A stretch of DNA of 64,000 nt, taken from contig DAORDH010000028.1 of assembly GCA_035345875.1 (NCBI GenBank), positions 1-64,000 of the forward strand. The letters are read 5' to 3'. Numbering within the stretch: position 1 is the stretch's first letter; every line of letters begins with the position of its first letter. Positions 5,862-16,252 of the stretch are shown piece after piece. The position numbers were made by a program, and so were the translations under genes. This DNA comes from UBA2033 sp035345875 (GTDB lineage Bacteria > Spirochaetota > Leptospiria > Leptospirales > Leptospiraceae). The notes beneath the pieces are model-generated. The model ran no database searches, had not been told where the DNA came from, and worked only from the letters and a program-made list of their open reading frames with translations.

Positions 5862-8558
5862 TTATTTTAAAAAATGGTTTAGAATAGAAAGTAATTTGTT
5901 TTTATCGAGAGGCTTTGTTAAAAAACCATCCATTCCGCTTGCTAGTGCTTTCTCTTTTTCTTCCTTGAATGCTTCGGCGGTTAACGCTAATATTGGAACT
6001 CTCTTTTCTTTTGTTTTTTCCATTTCTCGTATTCTTTTCGTTGCATCGTTTCCATCGAGTCCAGGCATTTGTATATCCATGAGGATCAGGTCAAAATCAT
6101 GTTTCTCCACCGCCTCAATTGCCTCTGTTCCATTTTCTGCCTCATAGATTTTTGCATTTGGAAAATACATTTTGAGTAATGCTTTTATTAAGAGTAGATT
6201 TACTTCAACATCTTCTGCAATCAAGATTGAATACTCAACAAACGATAGTTCTTTGGATTCGTGCCCGATATTGGATGATTGATTCTTAATTGGTTTTGGT
6301 ATAAAGTCTATCTCAAGTGTGAATTGAAATGTAGAGCCCTTTCCAATTTCGCTCCTCACTTCGATTTGTCCTCCCATTTTTTCAACAAGCAAATGAGAAA
6401 TTCTAAGCCCGAGTCCTGTGCCACCATATTTTCGAGTAGTAGAGGAGTCTGCTTGTGTGAATGCTTTAAATAGTTTTGCCATCTGTTCTGGCTTGATTCC
6501 AATTCCAGTATCTATTACACTGAATGTATACGCTCCTTTCTTTTCTCCTAAATCTTCAAAAACGATTTTAAATTCGACTTTCCCTTTCTCAGTGAATTTA
6601 ACCGCATTGTTTAATAAATTGATAAATATTTGCTTTAAGCGAATTGCATCTGTTTTTACGACAGTAGGTATATCGAAAGGAATATCTACAATTAATTCTA
6701 AATTTTTCTCGTTTGCTTGCAGTTTAATTATATTCACTGCTTCTTCCATAAGTTCAACAAGATTGGATTCAGTATTATCTAGTTCTAATTTTCCAGACTC
6801 AATTTTTGACAAATCTAAGATGTCAGAAATAACACCTAGAAGCGATTTCCCAGAAGAAATAATATTGGAAATAAAATTATTCTGTGTTTCATCGAGAGTT
6901 GTTTGTGCAAGTAGTTCGGAAAAGCCAATAACTCCATTTAGAGGAGTTCTAATTTCATGACTCATATTGGCTAGGAATTCTGATTTTGCTCGATTCGCCG
7001 TGTCTGCTAATCGTTTCGATTCGATTAGCTCTCTTTCCACTTTTTTCATATCCGTGATATCAATTGTAACGCCTAACACTTTTCCGCCTTCAATTAAGAT
7101 GGCAGAGAGTAGAAAAAATTTAGTTTCTCCTTGTTTTGTGATTAGTTCTAATTCCGCTTCCAGTTTTCCTTCAGAAATTAGTTTTTGAAAGCGAAATATT
7201 TCTTGTTCTCTTTTTTCAGCGGATACTAAGTTAGTAATATTCATTGAGAGAAATTCTGTCTGTGTGTAACCCGTGCTTTCTGATGCAGCTGGATTGACTT
7301 CTAAATAATTTCCTTGTAGATCTGTGATAAAGATTGCGTACGGAGCCATTTGAATGTAGCTCTTCCATTTCGCTTCACTCATTTTTATTGCATCTTCAGC
7401 TAATTTCCTTTCTGTAATATCACGGCTGATTCCTAAGATTCCAATTAATTCTCCTTCCGGTCCTAGGTAAGGAGTCTTTAATGTATCGAGTAGTATCTTT
7501 TTTCCGTCTGGATAAGTAACCCACTCTTCATTTCGTCTAGCGTTTAATTGCTGCATCATTTTGTTATCATGTTCTCTAAAAAAATCAGCCAATTCTTTAG
7601 AAAACAGATCGTAGTCAGTCTTGCCTATGATCTCTTCTCTTTTTTTGCCTACGAACTTAGCAAATTCTGGATTGCATCCCAAATAAATTCCATCTATGTC
7701 TTTGAAAAAAATTAAATCTGGGATCGAATCTAAAAGGGAAGTGATTAGAGCCGTGTTTTTATGCAGTTCTTCCATTGTCTTTTTTTTCTCGGAAATGTCT
7801 TCTACGATCGACCAAATATAAGAGTTTCCTGCCGCATCCTTGATCAAGATTCCATTCAAATTGATTGGAATTAAACTTCCGTCTTTTTGAATGTATTCTT
7901 TTTCGTAAGGACCATATCTACCGGTTTTAGTTAATGACTCTAATTGTTTTTCTTCTTCTGATTCATATTTTTTTGGAGTCAGTTGCCAATAATCCAATTG
8001 ATTGAGTTCTGATTCTGTGTATCCGCATATATCCCGAAAGGCAGAATTGAATTCAATGTATTTTCCATTCATATCCGTAAGTGCAATACCTAAGGGAGAA
8101 AGTTCATAAAGACTTTGGAGTTTGTCTTCATTTGTTCTAAAATTTTTTTCTAGTTTTTTGATTTGTTGGTTTTCTTGGTTTAACTTTTCTACTTTTAATT
8201 CTAATTCTTTTTGAATCGTTATATCCTGAGTCAATATGATCAGCTGATTTTTAGTTGAGACTTGAACGCAAACGTCATACCACTTATTTAAGTTCTTTTG
8301 GTAAATCTGTGTTTGTTGATTTTTATTTTCAGAAAGAAAAATTAGGAATTGTTTCCAGTTCTCATTTGCATTAACGATAGTTGATTCAATCTCTCTGATC
8401 TTCTTACCTAGGATTTCTTTAATATCTAACTCAAATACCCTTAGAAAAAAAATGTTAGCTTCTAGGAATGTAAATTCTGATCTACTCTGATTCAATTCAT
8501 TTTGGAGAAGAGCATAGCCAAGAGGATAATCTTGCAGTAAATCAGATGCAAAAATCAT
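5862..8558 (-). CDS. Multi-PAS hybrid histidine kinase with receiver domain
   Basis: 898 aa from the ATG at 8556-8558; a TTG 24 nt earlier is possible but less likely. No membrane segment is evident, so a cytoplasmic sensor. Order: an N-terminal PAS-like region and coiled coil to about 150, three PAS/PAC domains (about 150-270, 280-395 and 405-515), HisKA with phospho-acceptor His in 'MSHEIRTPLNGVIGF' (His 534), HATPase_c with 'NLLNNAVKFT', 'DTGIGI' and 'GTGLGLRIS' boxes, and a C-terminal REC domain with acidic 'LIAED' and the phospho-Asp in 'LILMDIQMPG', plus Lys in 'LTKPL'. Such hybrids pass phosphate internally from His to Asp; no separate HPt or regulator is adjacent. The signal is unknown. 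It is a single-gene unit, convergent to nothing on its 3' side. Confidence 0.93.
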   Translation of the reverse strand: MIFASDLLQDYPLGYALLQNELNQSRSEFTFLEANIFFLRVFELDIKEILGKKIREIESTIVNANENWKQFLIFLSENKNQQTQIYQKNLNKWYDVCVQVSTKNQLIILTQDITIQKELELKVEKLNQENQQIKKLEKNFRTNEDKLQSLYELSPLGIALTDMNGKYIEFNSAFRDICGYTESELNQLDYWQLTPKKYESEEEKQLESLTKTGRYGPYEKEYIQKDGSLIPINLNGILIKDAAGNSYIWSIVEDISEKKKTMEELHKNTALITSLLDSIPDLIFFKDIDGIYLGCNPEFAKFVGKKREEIIGKTDYDLFSKELADFFREHDNKMMQQLNARRNEEWVTYPDGKKILLDTLKTPYLGPEGELIGILGISRDITERKLAEDAIKMSEAKWKSYIQMAPYAIFITDLQGNYLEVNPAASESTGYTQTEFLSMNITNLVSAEKREQEIFRFQKLISEGKLEAELELITKQGETKFFLLSAILIEGGKVLGVTIDITDMKKVERELIESKRLADTANRAKSEFLANMSHEIRTPLNGVIGFSELLAQTTLDETQNNFISNIISSGKSLLGVISDILDLSKIESGKLELDNTESNLVELMEEAVNIIKLQANEKNLELIVDIPFDIPTVVKTDAIRLKQIFINLLNNAVKFTEKGKVEFKIVFEDLGEKKGAYTFSVIDTGIGIKPEQMAKLFKAFTQADSSTTRKYGGTGLGLRISHLLVEKMGGQIEVRSEIGKGSTFQFTLEIDFIPKPIKNQSSNIGHESKELSFVEYSILIAEDVEVNLLLIKALLKMYFPNAKIYEAENGTEAIEAVEKHDFDLILMDIQMPGLDGNDATKRIREMEKTKEKRVPILALTAEAFKEEKEKALASGMDGFLTKPLDKNKLLSILNHFLK

Positions 8559-9112
8559 AATACAATTATAAATGAGAATCAATATTTTGAAAATAAAAAA
8601 TATTTCTAAAATGGAAAACTTATTCTTTCAAGATGCTAACTGTTAGGTTTTGTTTTATTTGGATGCTACTTGTAGTGTATAAAAATTTGATAGATGAATG
8701 ACTCATTTTTTATAAGTAAAAAAATTCTAAGATAGTCATACTCCAAAAGAGAAATGTTACAAATTTATTTCTCTCTCACGAGGAAGTAAAGTGCATCCTT
8801 CTGTAAATAAGGAATCTCACGAATCAGATCTTAGATTTAGAATGAGCAAAGTTTCAATTTTATGTGTTTCTACTTCTAAATAGTTAGTCGATATACGTTG
8901 TGCGGAATTGTATTGAAAAAGATTGTCTGATGTGTATTTGAATGGGTTTTATATTTTACAATAAACTTTAGACTTACCATTCATCCTTTTTTTATAGACT
9001 AGATTTCTAAAAACTTTTACAACTTTAGTAGGGTGCAATTTCATTCAATATAAAATGTCTTCTTCTTGATTTTTCATTTTCAAAAACAGGGTAGTTTCAT
9101 TAGTGTGGAACT
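8559..9112. other. Divergent intergenic region between two sensor genes
   Basis: 554 bases, very AT-rich, between the divergently transcribed histidine kinase and the CHASE4-like sensor. It must hold both promoters. No RNA gene, repeat or credible ORF was seen. Confidence 0.4.
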
Positions 9113-10981
9113 ATGCCCAAGAGATTAGTCCCAAAAAGTCTTACATCTGAAAAAAGGGAAAATCATTTAACTACTTACCTGAGGGATTTTCAGAAAAGAG
9201 GAGATTTTAAGAAATATGTTTTTGTATCTCTTATTCTTTTAGTTTTATTTGAAATCTTAATTGGGATTGGCTTTAATCTTATTTTCTCAGAAACTCTAGA
9301 GGAGAATCGCAAAGAAAATTATACTAGAGCATGGAATAATTATCTAAATCAAAAATGGAAGTCAGATCATAGTAAAATCACTGGATATGTATGGTGGAGT
9401 GATATTTGGAAAAGCATGTATAAAGGCGATTTAAAACAATTAGATACTGCCTTTCAAGCTGATGCTTCTTTCAAAGAAAACTATGATTTGTTTTTAGTTT
9501 TTACCAATCCAAATTCAGATCCTGCTTTTAAGATAGTCGGTAAAAATCTTAAAAGTTTTGATTCTGTAGATAATAATTTAATTCAAGCATTCTTTCGGGA
9601 GAAAAATCTAAAGCCTGGCAATATTCACACAATTGAAAAATTAAAAGACAATCGATACTTTCTCATTTCTGTTTCTGCGTTATGCGACGACTTAGGAAAC
9701 CCTATTTTTCCAGGTATTGCCTTCTTTGCTTCCGACTTAGAGAAATTTCTAAGGCTTGCTGAGGAGGTAATTCCTGTTAAGATGGAGGTTAAGTCTGGTT
9801 TACCTCCGAAAGATATTTATCATTTTTTTAATATGGGCAATACATTAACAAATTCAGGAAATTTTTATATCGAAGTGAAGCCTGAATTTGAAATTAAAAC
9901 TTTAGTCATAAAAACACTCATCTTTTTTATTTCCATTCAACTTATCCTGACTATTTCTTTGTTTGTATTAATTGTTCCTCGGTATACCCGAAGAAAAACA
10001 GAAAAGTTAAAAGAAATTATCAATGCTTCTGAGGCTTTAAATTATGAACTGATGAATAAAGTAGAAGAATTAAAAATTGCCAAAGAAGAAATTGAAAAAT
10101 CGGAAGCGAAATACAGTCATTTAATAGAAAGTTCGAAAGATATTATTTTTTCTTTTGATCATAATGGAGTAATTTTAACAGCAAATAAAGCGTTAGTAGA
10201 ATTTCTTGGATTTAAAAAAGAAGATTTATTAGGAAAATATTTCTTAGATCTTGCTTATAGACCAGATAAAAAATTAGATTCGCTCGAAAAACAATTGTTA
10301 ATGGAAAAGTTCGAAGAACTAAAAGAAAACAAATCTTCCGTATCTTTTGATATGACATTCGGAACAAAAAATAATGAGCCTTTGCAACTAGGCGTAAAAT
10401 GGGAATATGTTGAAATTTGTGAAAATTTTGTCGTCTTTGGGAAGGCATTTACTGTCTCAGAAGATTCAATGCTCAAGTATGTAGAATCTGAGAATAGACA
10501 GTATGTTTTTAATAATTACATAACGCTTGCAGAACAGGTATCTCAGAGAATCACAGCAAATCTAATAAAGCATTTAGATTCAAATGATGTTTTTAATATT
10601 AGGATTTGTGTTCGAGAGATTATTATTAATTCAATCGAACATGGAAATCTAAATATAGATTATAATACAAAGACTGAGCTTAGAAAAGTGAAAGGAAGAT
10701 ACTTTCAATTTTTACAAGAAAGACAAAATGATCCTCTTTATAAAGATCGAAAAGTTACTGTCTTCTATTCCCTAAAATCCAATCGAGTCTCTTTCTTGGT
10801 AAAAGACGAAGGAAAGGGTTTTGACCATAAAAAGATGCTTGCGGATAACGCTGATACCGCTAATGCAAATTTTTTAGATCATGGTAGGGGAATTTATATG
10901 ACTAAAAATACCTTTGATAAAATTAGATACAATCCAGCTGGAAACAAAGTTTTATTAGTAAAGTATTTTAAAAAAGATTAA
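9113..10981 (+). CDS. Membrane sensor with CHASE4-like, PAS and RsbW-like ATPase domains
   Basis: 622 aa. One transmembrane helix at about 37-57 and a second at about 265-290 flank a periplasmic domain whose 'NYTRAWNNYLNQKWKSDH...YVWWSDIWKS' start and 'NPIFPGIAFFASDL' end resemble CHASE4 sensors. A short coiled coil leads to a PAS domain (about 335-450). The C-terminus is an HATPase_c_2 module of the anti-sigma/serine kinase type: 'IRICVREIIINSIEHGN' (N box), 'VKDEGKGFD' (G1) and 'DHGRGIYMTKNTFD' (G2). There is no HisKA, so it is probably not a His kinase but an RsbW/RsbT-like Ser kinase or sigma-regulating switch protein. No anti-anti-sigma partner is adjacent; a SpoIIE-type phosphatase occurs at 58693-61767. 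Confidence 0.85.
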   Translation: MPKRLVPKSLTSEKRENHLTTYLRDFQKRGDFKKYVFVSLILLVLFEILIGIGFNLIFSETLEENRKENYTRAWNNYLNQKWKSDHSKITGYVWWSDIWKSMYKGDLKQLDTAFQADASFKENYDLFLVFTNPNSDPAFKIVGKNLKSFDSVDNNLIQAFFREKNLKPGNIHTIEKLKDNRYFLISVSALCDDLGNPIFPGIAFFASDLEKFLRLAEEVIPVKMEVKSGLPPKDIYHFFNMGNTLTNSGNFYIEVKPEFEIKTLVIKTLIFFISIQLILTISLFVLIVPRYTRRKTEKLKEIINASEALNYELMNKVEELKIAKEEIEKSEAKYSHLIESSKDIIFSFDHNGVILTANKALVEFLGFKKEDLLGKYFLDLAYRPDKKLDSLEKQLLMEKFEELKENKSSVSFDMTFGTKNNEPLQLGVKWEYVEICENFVVFGKAFTVSEDSMLKYVESENRQYVFNNYITLAEQVSQRITANLIKHLDSNDVFNIRICVREIIINSIEHGNLNIDYNTKTELRKVKGRYFQFLQERQNDPLYKDRKVTVFYSLKSNRVSFLVKDEGKGFDHKKMLADNADTANANFLDHGRGIYMTKNTFDKIRYNPAGNKVLLVKYFKKD

Positions 10982-11035
10982 CTCTTCTTTTTTATTAGAA
11001 TAGAAAATTATCTGGATGAATTCACGGAAAAAATT

Positions 11036-12493
11036 TTATTCGATTTTTCGAATCTTATGATTATTTGTATCCGCGACATATAAAACATTTCCAATAAATG
11101 TCATTGCTCTTGGAAGATTAAAAGATGCATTTGTTCCTGTTCCGTCACTTGATCCAGAACTTCCAGAGCCTACAAATACCGAACCAATGCCAGTGTCGAT
11201 ATCATATTTATAAATCCTATGCCCTGTATTTTCACTAACGTATAAATATTTACCATAAACAACAGTGGCATGAGGATCCGTCATGTTTGTAAAGGTTGAG
11301 ACATTGCCTGAGATACTAGTATCAATTTTTCGAATATTATTATTTCCTTTATCTGTCAGAAAAATATAACTTTGATAGAAAGTAATACCTACAATATCTT
11401 GGCTAAAACTAGCCGAAAGAAGAAGACCATTGTTTGTTCCAGGACAAGTAGAACCCGCGTGTGTTGTGACAAGAGCAGATGTGGTTATCTTTCTAATTCT
11501 ACAATTATCTTCATCTGATAAGTAAAAATCAGACCCGTTGTATATTATGTAATTAGCTGCATTGAATCTAGCTGCAGAACTTGTTCCATCCGTGTATCCT
11601 AGCGTTGCAGTAGCAGGTCCGGCAAATGTGGTTACCGTGAGATTTGATAAATTTAATAAACGAATTGAATAATTATTTCTATCTACAATAAATAGATTTG
11701 TTCCATCCGTTGTAATTCCAGTAGGACTATTGAATTGAGCTGATAAGCCTATCGCATTTGTATATCCTAATGTGGAGCCTGCAATTGTGCTAACTGTTTG
11801 GTTGTTCATATCTAGTTTACGAATTCTATTATTGCTCGTATCTACAACATAGAGACTATTGCCTAACGCTACAATACCCTGTGGTTGATTGAATGTGCTC
11901 GTTGAAAAAGAACCATCAGCACTCCCTAAGCCTCCTGTTCCAGTAAGAGTTGTTACGATTCCCTTTGGACCTGTTGAGCAAGTAACTGTTCCTGAAATAT
12001 TTGGATCCATTTGAATACAAAAGGGAGTATACAGAAGTTTATTCCCATTGCTATCTTTTGCAATAATATCGACTCGGTAAAATTGATATGGCTCTAACCC
12101 AGAGATTGTATAAGCAGAAATATTTGTTGTATAGTCTAGTTTTAAAACTGCATTTGCCTCTACCTGATCGATAGTCGTCCACTCGTCTGGATAGGATGCA
12201 TAAATTCTATAATTAATTGTTCCGTTCATTCCGCTTGGTGGCGTTAAGTTAATTGTAACTTGTGTATAGGTCCTTGCACCTAATGAAATATTACCTGATT
12301 GTGGAGAGGAAGTCGTTGTGTTTGAAACTGTCGGCCTATTACTTAGGGAAGCTACAATAGATGTAGTGGAGGAATTTCTCATATCAAATGGACTCTTTTT
12401 TGCTTTTAAACAATTCAAAAAGAGTAAGAAATAAATGGAGTATAAAATTGAGATTAGAAAGAAATAGAATAACTTTATAATGTGAACTTGCAT
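11036..12493 (-). CDS. NHL-repeat beta-propeller lipoprotein
   Basis: 485 aa. The N-terminus is a hydrophobic signal ending in a spirochaetal lipobox-like 'LFLNC' (Cys 28), so probably lipid-anchored and surface or periplasmic. Residues about 60-165 form an Fn3-like beta domain ('ISGLEPYQFYRVDIIAKDS'). From about 175 there are five to six NHL repeats of the form 'V.T.AGS.G..DG....A.FN.P.GI....LYV.D..N..IRKI', expected to close into a beta-propeller that binds protein or carbohydrate. It ends cleanly at 'HKIRKIE'. A good AAAGGAG site is a little far (about 12 nt) upstream of the ATG. Monocistronic, convergent with the sensor gene. Confidence 0.85.
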   Translation of the reverse strand: MQVHIIKLFYFFLISILYSIYFLLFLNCLKAKKSPFDMRNSSTTSIVASLSNRPTVSNTTTSSPQSGNISLGARTYTQVTINLTPPSGMNGTINYRIYASYPDEWTTIDQVEANAVLKLDYTTNISAYTISGLEPYQFYRVDIIAKDSNGNKLLYTPFCIQMDPNISGTVTCSTGPKGIVTTLTGTGGLGSADGSFSTSTFNQPQGIVALGNSLYVVDTSNNRIRKLDMNNQTVSTIAGSTLGYTNAIGLSAQFNSPTGITTDGTNLFIVDRNNYSIRLLNLSNLTVTTFAGPATATLGYTDGTSSAARFNAANYIIYNGSDFYLSDEDNCRIRKITTSALVTTHAGSTCPGTNNGLLLSASFSQDIVGITFYQSYIFLTDKGNNNIRKIDTSISGNVSTFTNMTDPHATVVYGKYLYVSENTGHRIYKYDIDTGIGSVFVGSGSSGSSDGTGTNASFNLPRAMTFIGNVLYVADTNNHKIRKIE

Positions 12494-12901
12494 GCTTCTC
12501 TATTAACTCCTTTTTTTAAAACTGCCACCACTTATCTTGGAACTAAATATTTAGATCCTTTGAAATCATTTTCATTCCTATTTCTAGAAATAGATTTCAA
12601 TGTTTTCGATAAAAACTAAGGTATGGATTTAAGATCTTCATCACGAGGAGTCTCTTAATTAATACTCACTTGTTTTCAAATCAAATTCAAAAGGAGTCTT
12701 TACGAAAAAGGTTTTTCTTCTAAAACTTTAATAGTTTAATCTAACCAAGTTTCCTCTAGTGAATCGTTTTGATCGATGCAAGAAATTCTGTCCTGTGGCG
12801 CATTTCTGCCATTCTATTCACACAATTGGTAGAATGCAAGGGATATTAAAAGCGAATAGTTAAGATATTTCTAGGGGCTAATTGAGTTTAGCCCCTTAGA
12901 A
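12494..12901. other. Intergenic stretch with hairpins
   Basis: No gene seen. 12871-12899 forms a stem of CTAGGGGCTAA with TTAGCCCCTTAG just beyond the stop of the RND gene; it lacks a T run but probably ends or stabilises that transcript. A smaller 7-bp hairpin (CATTCTA/TAGAATG) lies at 12810-12836. Confidence 0.45.
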
Positions 12902-15900
12902 CTAGGAATGTCGAAACTTACTTTCGATTGATTCTCTCAACCTGTCTACATACCCGAAGAGTGCTGGCACAACAATCAAGGTTAGAAGCGTTGAAAGAAT
13001 AAGGCCTCCGATAATTGCAATTCCCATTGCTGTTCTAGATTTGGCTGCTTCTCCTAGTCCTAGTGCAATCGGTAAAGTTCCTGCGATCATCGCAAGAGAA
13101 GTCATTAGAATAGGTCTTAAGCGAAGAACACCTGCTGTTTTGATCGCTTCCTTTCTATCAACTCCTGAATGTATGGCGCGCATCGCATAATCTACAATTA
13201 AAATTGAGTTCTTTGTTACAAGTCCCATAAGAAGAATGATCCCGATCATAGAAAATAGATTTAACATTTCTCCAAAGAGTGCAAGTGCTAAAAAAGCTCC
13301 CGAGAAAGCAGGCGGAATTGCAATCAAAACTGAAATAGGTGTTATAAAAGATTCATAAAGAGAAGCAAGCACTAGATAGATAAAAAGAAGTGCAAATCCA
13401 AATGCAATAATAATGTTTTGCATGAGTTCTCTAAAATCTTCAGACTGTCCATAAAACGCATAACGTATTCCCGGAGGAGGGGGGAATGTCTCCGCTAGTA
13501 TTTTCTTCGCCATATCGGTTGCATTTCCAATGGCTCCTGTGGAAGTGAGATTCGCTCGAATAGGTATGACACGAGACCGATCCTGTCTACTGATCTTAGC
13601 TGGACCAAGTTTCTCTTTTCCACTGCTTACAAAATTAAGAGGTATCATTTTGAAATTGACGTTAGGAACTTTTGTGTCTAAGTAGGCGGAACGCAAATTT
13701 CGTTGCTCTGGCTTTAAACGCATCAGTATATCGTATTCGAGTCCCTTATCATGCAGTTTCCCAACAACGCCACCCTCGATATGATACCTAAGTTCTGCAC
13801 CTGCTGTGATAGGAGCAACACCTACACTTTGCATTTTTTTAAAATCAAATTCGATTTGAAATTCAGGCTTTCCAGCTTGGTAATCTCTTTCAATATCTGT
13901 TAGATCCGGTATTACTTTTAGTTTTTCGATTAATTCTTTTGAGTATTTTTCTATTGCCTCTAGGTCATCACCCATGATATTTAAGTTAAATGGATAATTG
14001 ACTCCTCCACCCACAGCGCTATAATCATTCACCGAGGGTCTAGCATAATTAAACTCTTTCATCATTTCTCGAACTTCAGATTTTACAACTGCTGTGCTTC
14101 TTCGTCTTTGATGCGATGGAACTAACGCTATTCCGATATTCCCAATGGTAGGAAATCCGTCTGGGCTTCCTACAACAGTTGCCAGTTTGTTTAATTCTGG
14201 AATAGTTTTTAATTTTTCTTCGATCTTTTGAATTACATCATAAGTTCCTTGTAAAGAAGTTCCAGGTGGCATATCTATAGAAACTAAAAATTCACCCTGA
14301 TCGTTAGGAGGAAGAAAGGTCTTTTTTACAAACTTTAATGAGTAAATACTAAAAACAAAAACAAATGTAGCTGCGATTAATACAATGATTGGTCTTTTTA
14401 TGACAAAGTCTAGAATGATTCCATATACTTTCTCTAACCATGTTTGGAAATTATCAAAGATTTTTACTAAGAAGTTTGGATTCCCATGTGCCTTTCCTGC
14501 AAAATAAGCGCTAAGCATAGGAGCAATTGTGAGAGCATCAAACAAACTTACAATCATTGCGAACACAACTGTTAAACCAAATTGTTTGAAAAACTGACCC
14601 GCAATTCCACTTAAAAATCCAATCGGTAAAAACACAGCAATCACCGTTAGACTTGTAGCAACGACTGCAAGAGTTACTTCGGTTGTCCCAATCTCAGCGG
14701 CAATAACAGGAGGATGTCCTTCTTCTAATTTTCTAAAAATATTCTCTCTAACAACAATGGCATCATCGACCAAGAGCCCTACCGTCAGAGATAAGGCGAG
14801 TAGGGTCATTACATTGATTGTAAACCCCATCGCATACATAATGATAAATGCTCCGAGAAGACTATTGGGGAGAGCAAGACCTGTTATAATCGTGGATCTA
14901 ACGTTTCCAAGAAAGAAATATACAACAATGACTGTTAGTAAGATCCCTAATATAAGCGAGACAGATACATCTTCCACATTGGCTCGTATCCAAATCGAGC
15001 TATCTCTTACAACAATAATATGTGGATTTCCTTTTCTATCTTTTAAAACAGTTTCGTTTAACTTTTCTACTTTTTGTAAGACTGAATCAACAACGGCAAC
15101 TGTATTTGCCCCAGATTGTTTATATACATCAATAAAAAGAGAAGGTTTTGTTAGTCTTTCGATTTGTGGAGGATCACCTTTTCGGATACTATTGATAAAC
15201 CCTTGGATGAGACTGTGTGTTGGCGGATCTTCTTTGGTAGGTGCATACAAAAAACACATGGTTTTTAAGTCTTCAATCGTATCTACCACTCTTGCAATTT
15301 TGGACACCGGGACAGAACTTCCAAGTTCTCCTCCGAAGAAAACCTGCGCTTCTTCTATTTCAGATAATTTTTCGAATCGACCAATTGTTCTGTAGGATAC
15401 TTCAGATTTGCCGCTTTCAAATTTTCCAACCGGAACATTGAGTCCAAAGCTTTTTAATTGGTTCCCCATAAAAACATTTGATAGAGAATATTCATTTAGT
15501 TTTTTCCTATCCACCTCGATTTGGATTTGTCTCTTTGCTCCTCCAATGATTCGAACGGATCCAACATTGTTGACTTGTTCAATTCCTGGCTTTAATTCTT
15601 CTTTCGCGATATCATATAGTTCTACTGGTGGAATTTCGCCAAAGAGAGAAAGCCTAACGATTGGCTGATCGGCCGGATCGAATCTTTGTATAACTGGCTC
15701 ATCAATATCGCTAGGAAGTTCTCTTCTAATTCTAGCTATTTTATTTCTGACTTGTTGTTCTGAATCTTTTATATCTGCTGTTAGAAAAAATTCTGCGATT
15801 ACAATTGATATACCTTCTTGGTTTCGGGACGATATACGCTTGAGTCCTGATATTGATCCGATTTCTTCTTCGATTGGTCTAGAAATTAAAGTTTCAACTT

Positions 15901-16072
15901 CTTCTGGTCCTGCTCCTCGGTAAACAGTCGAAACTGAGATGACTGGTATATTTACATCAGGGAATAAATCTACTCCGAGTCGATTGAGAGCAAACCAACC
16001 AGTAAAAATAATTAAAATTACAATACTTGAGATAAATATGGGTCTATTTATAGATAGCTTTGCTATGTTCAT
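12902..16072 (-). CDS. RND-family efflux transporter, permease subunit (HAE1/AcrB-like)
   Basis: 1056 aa, standard for the family. It starts 'NIAKLSINRPIFISSIVILIIFTGW' (TM1) followed by 'LGVDLFPDVNIPVISVST', the classic RND start. Twelve membrane helices fall in two blocks, each behind a large periplasmic loop. TM4 carries the proton-relay region 'LALSLTVGLLVDDAIVVREN' with the conserved Asp pair. 'AAEIGTTEV', 'FLPIGFLSGIAGQFFKQFG' and, in the second half, 'GIILLMGLVTKNSILIVDYA' also match. It would use proton flux to export hydrophobic compounds through a tripartite complex, but no membrane-fusion or TolC-type gene is adjacent here. Single-gene unit, followed by an inverted-repeat hairpin. 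Confidence 0.95.
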   Translation of the reverse strand: MNIAKLSINRPIFISSIVILIIFTGWFALNRLGVDLFPDVNIPVISVSTVYRGAGPEEVETLISRPIEEEIGSISGLKRISSRNQEGISIVIAEFFLTADIKDSEQQVRNKIARIRRELPSDIDEPVIQRFDPADQPIVRLSLFGEIPPVELYDIAKEELKPGIEQVNNVGSVRIIGGAKRQIQIEVDRKKLNEYSLSNVFMGNQLKSFGLNVPVGKFESGKSEVSYRTIGRFEKLSEIEEAQVFFGGELGSSVPVSKIARVVDTIEDLKTMCFLYAPTKEDPPTHSLIQGFINSIRKGDPPQIERLTKPSLFIDVYKQSGANTVAVVDSVLQKVEKLNETVLKDRKGNPHIIVVRDSSIWIRANVEDVSVSLILGILLTVIVVYFFLGNVRSTIITGLALPNSLLGAFIIMYAMGFTINVMTLLALSLTVGLLVDDAIVVRENIFRKLEEGHPPVIAAEIGTTEVTLAVVATSLTVIAVFLPIGFLSGIAGQFFKQFGLTVVFAMIVSLFDALTIAPMLSAYFAGKAHGNPNFLVKIFDNFQTWLEKVYGIILDFVIKRPIIVLIAATFVFVFSIYSLKFVKKTFLPPNDQGEFLVSIDMPPGTSLQGTYDVIQKIEEKLKTIPELNKLATVVGSPDGFPTIGNIGIALVPSHQRRRSTAVVKSEVREMMKEFNYARPSVNDYSAVGGGVNYPFNLNIMGDDLEAIEKYSKELIEKLKVIPDLTDIERDYQAGKPEFQIEFDFKKMQSVGVAPITAGAELRYHIEGGVVGKLHDKGLEYDILMRLKPEQRNLRSAYLDTKVPNVNFKMIPLNFVSSGKEKLGPAKISRQDRSRVIPIRANLTSTGAIGNATDMAKKILAETFPPPPGIRYAFYGQSEDFRELMQNIIIAFGFALLFIYLVLASLYESFITPISVLIAIPPAFSGAFLALALFGEMLNLFSMIGIILLMGLVTKNSILIVDYAMRAIHSGVDRKEAIKTAGVLRLRPILMTSLAMIAGTLPIALGLGEAAKSRTAMGIAIIGGLILSTLLTLIVVPALFGYVDRLRESIESKFRHS

Positions 16073-16252
16073 GGATACATTGTTTTGAATCCCATTTCAC
16101 ATACAATAAAAATAATTAGAAAGAGATCTATTCTTTGTATTTCAATGATATAATTTTAAGAACTAAAAAAATAGGTGAGGACGATCAAAATCTGTAAGAA
16201 ACAAATAAAACAAATATTGTTTACTTATTTCTTACCATTTTGTTGGTGTTTA

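Noticed and set aside
6418..6960. 180-codon plus-strand frame inside the histidine kinase
   Set aside because: Antisense shadow of the HATPase region.
14757..15395. 212-codon plus-strand frame inside the RND gene
   Set aside because: Lies wholly antisense to a strongly conserved permease; composition is a mirror of membrane-protein codons.
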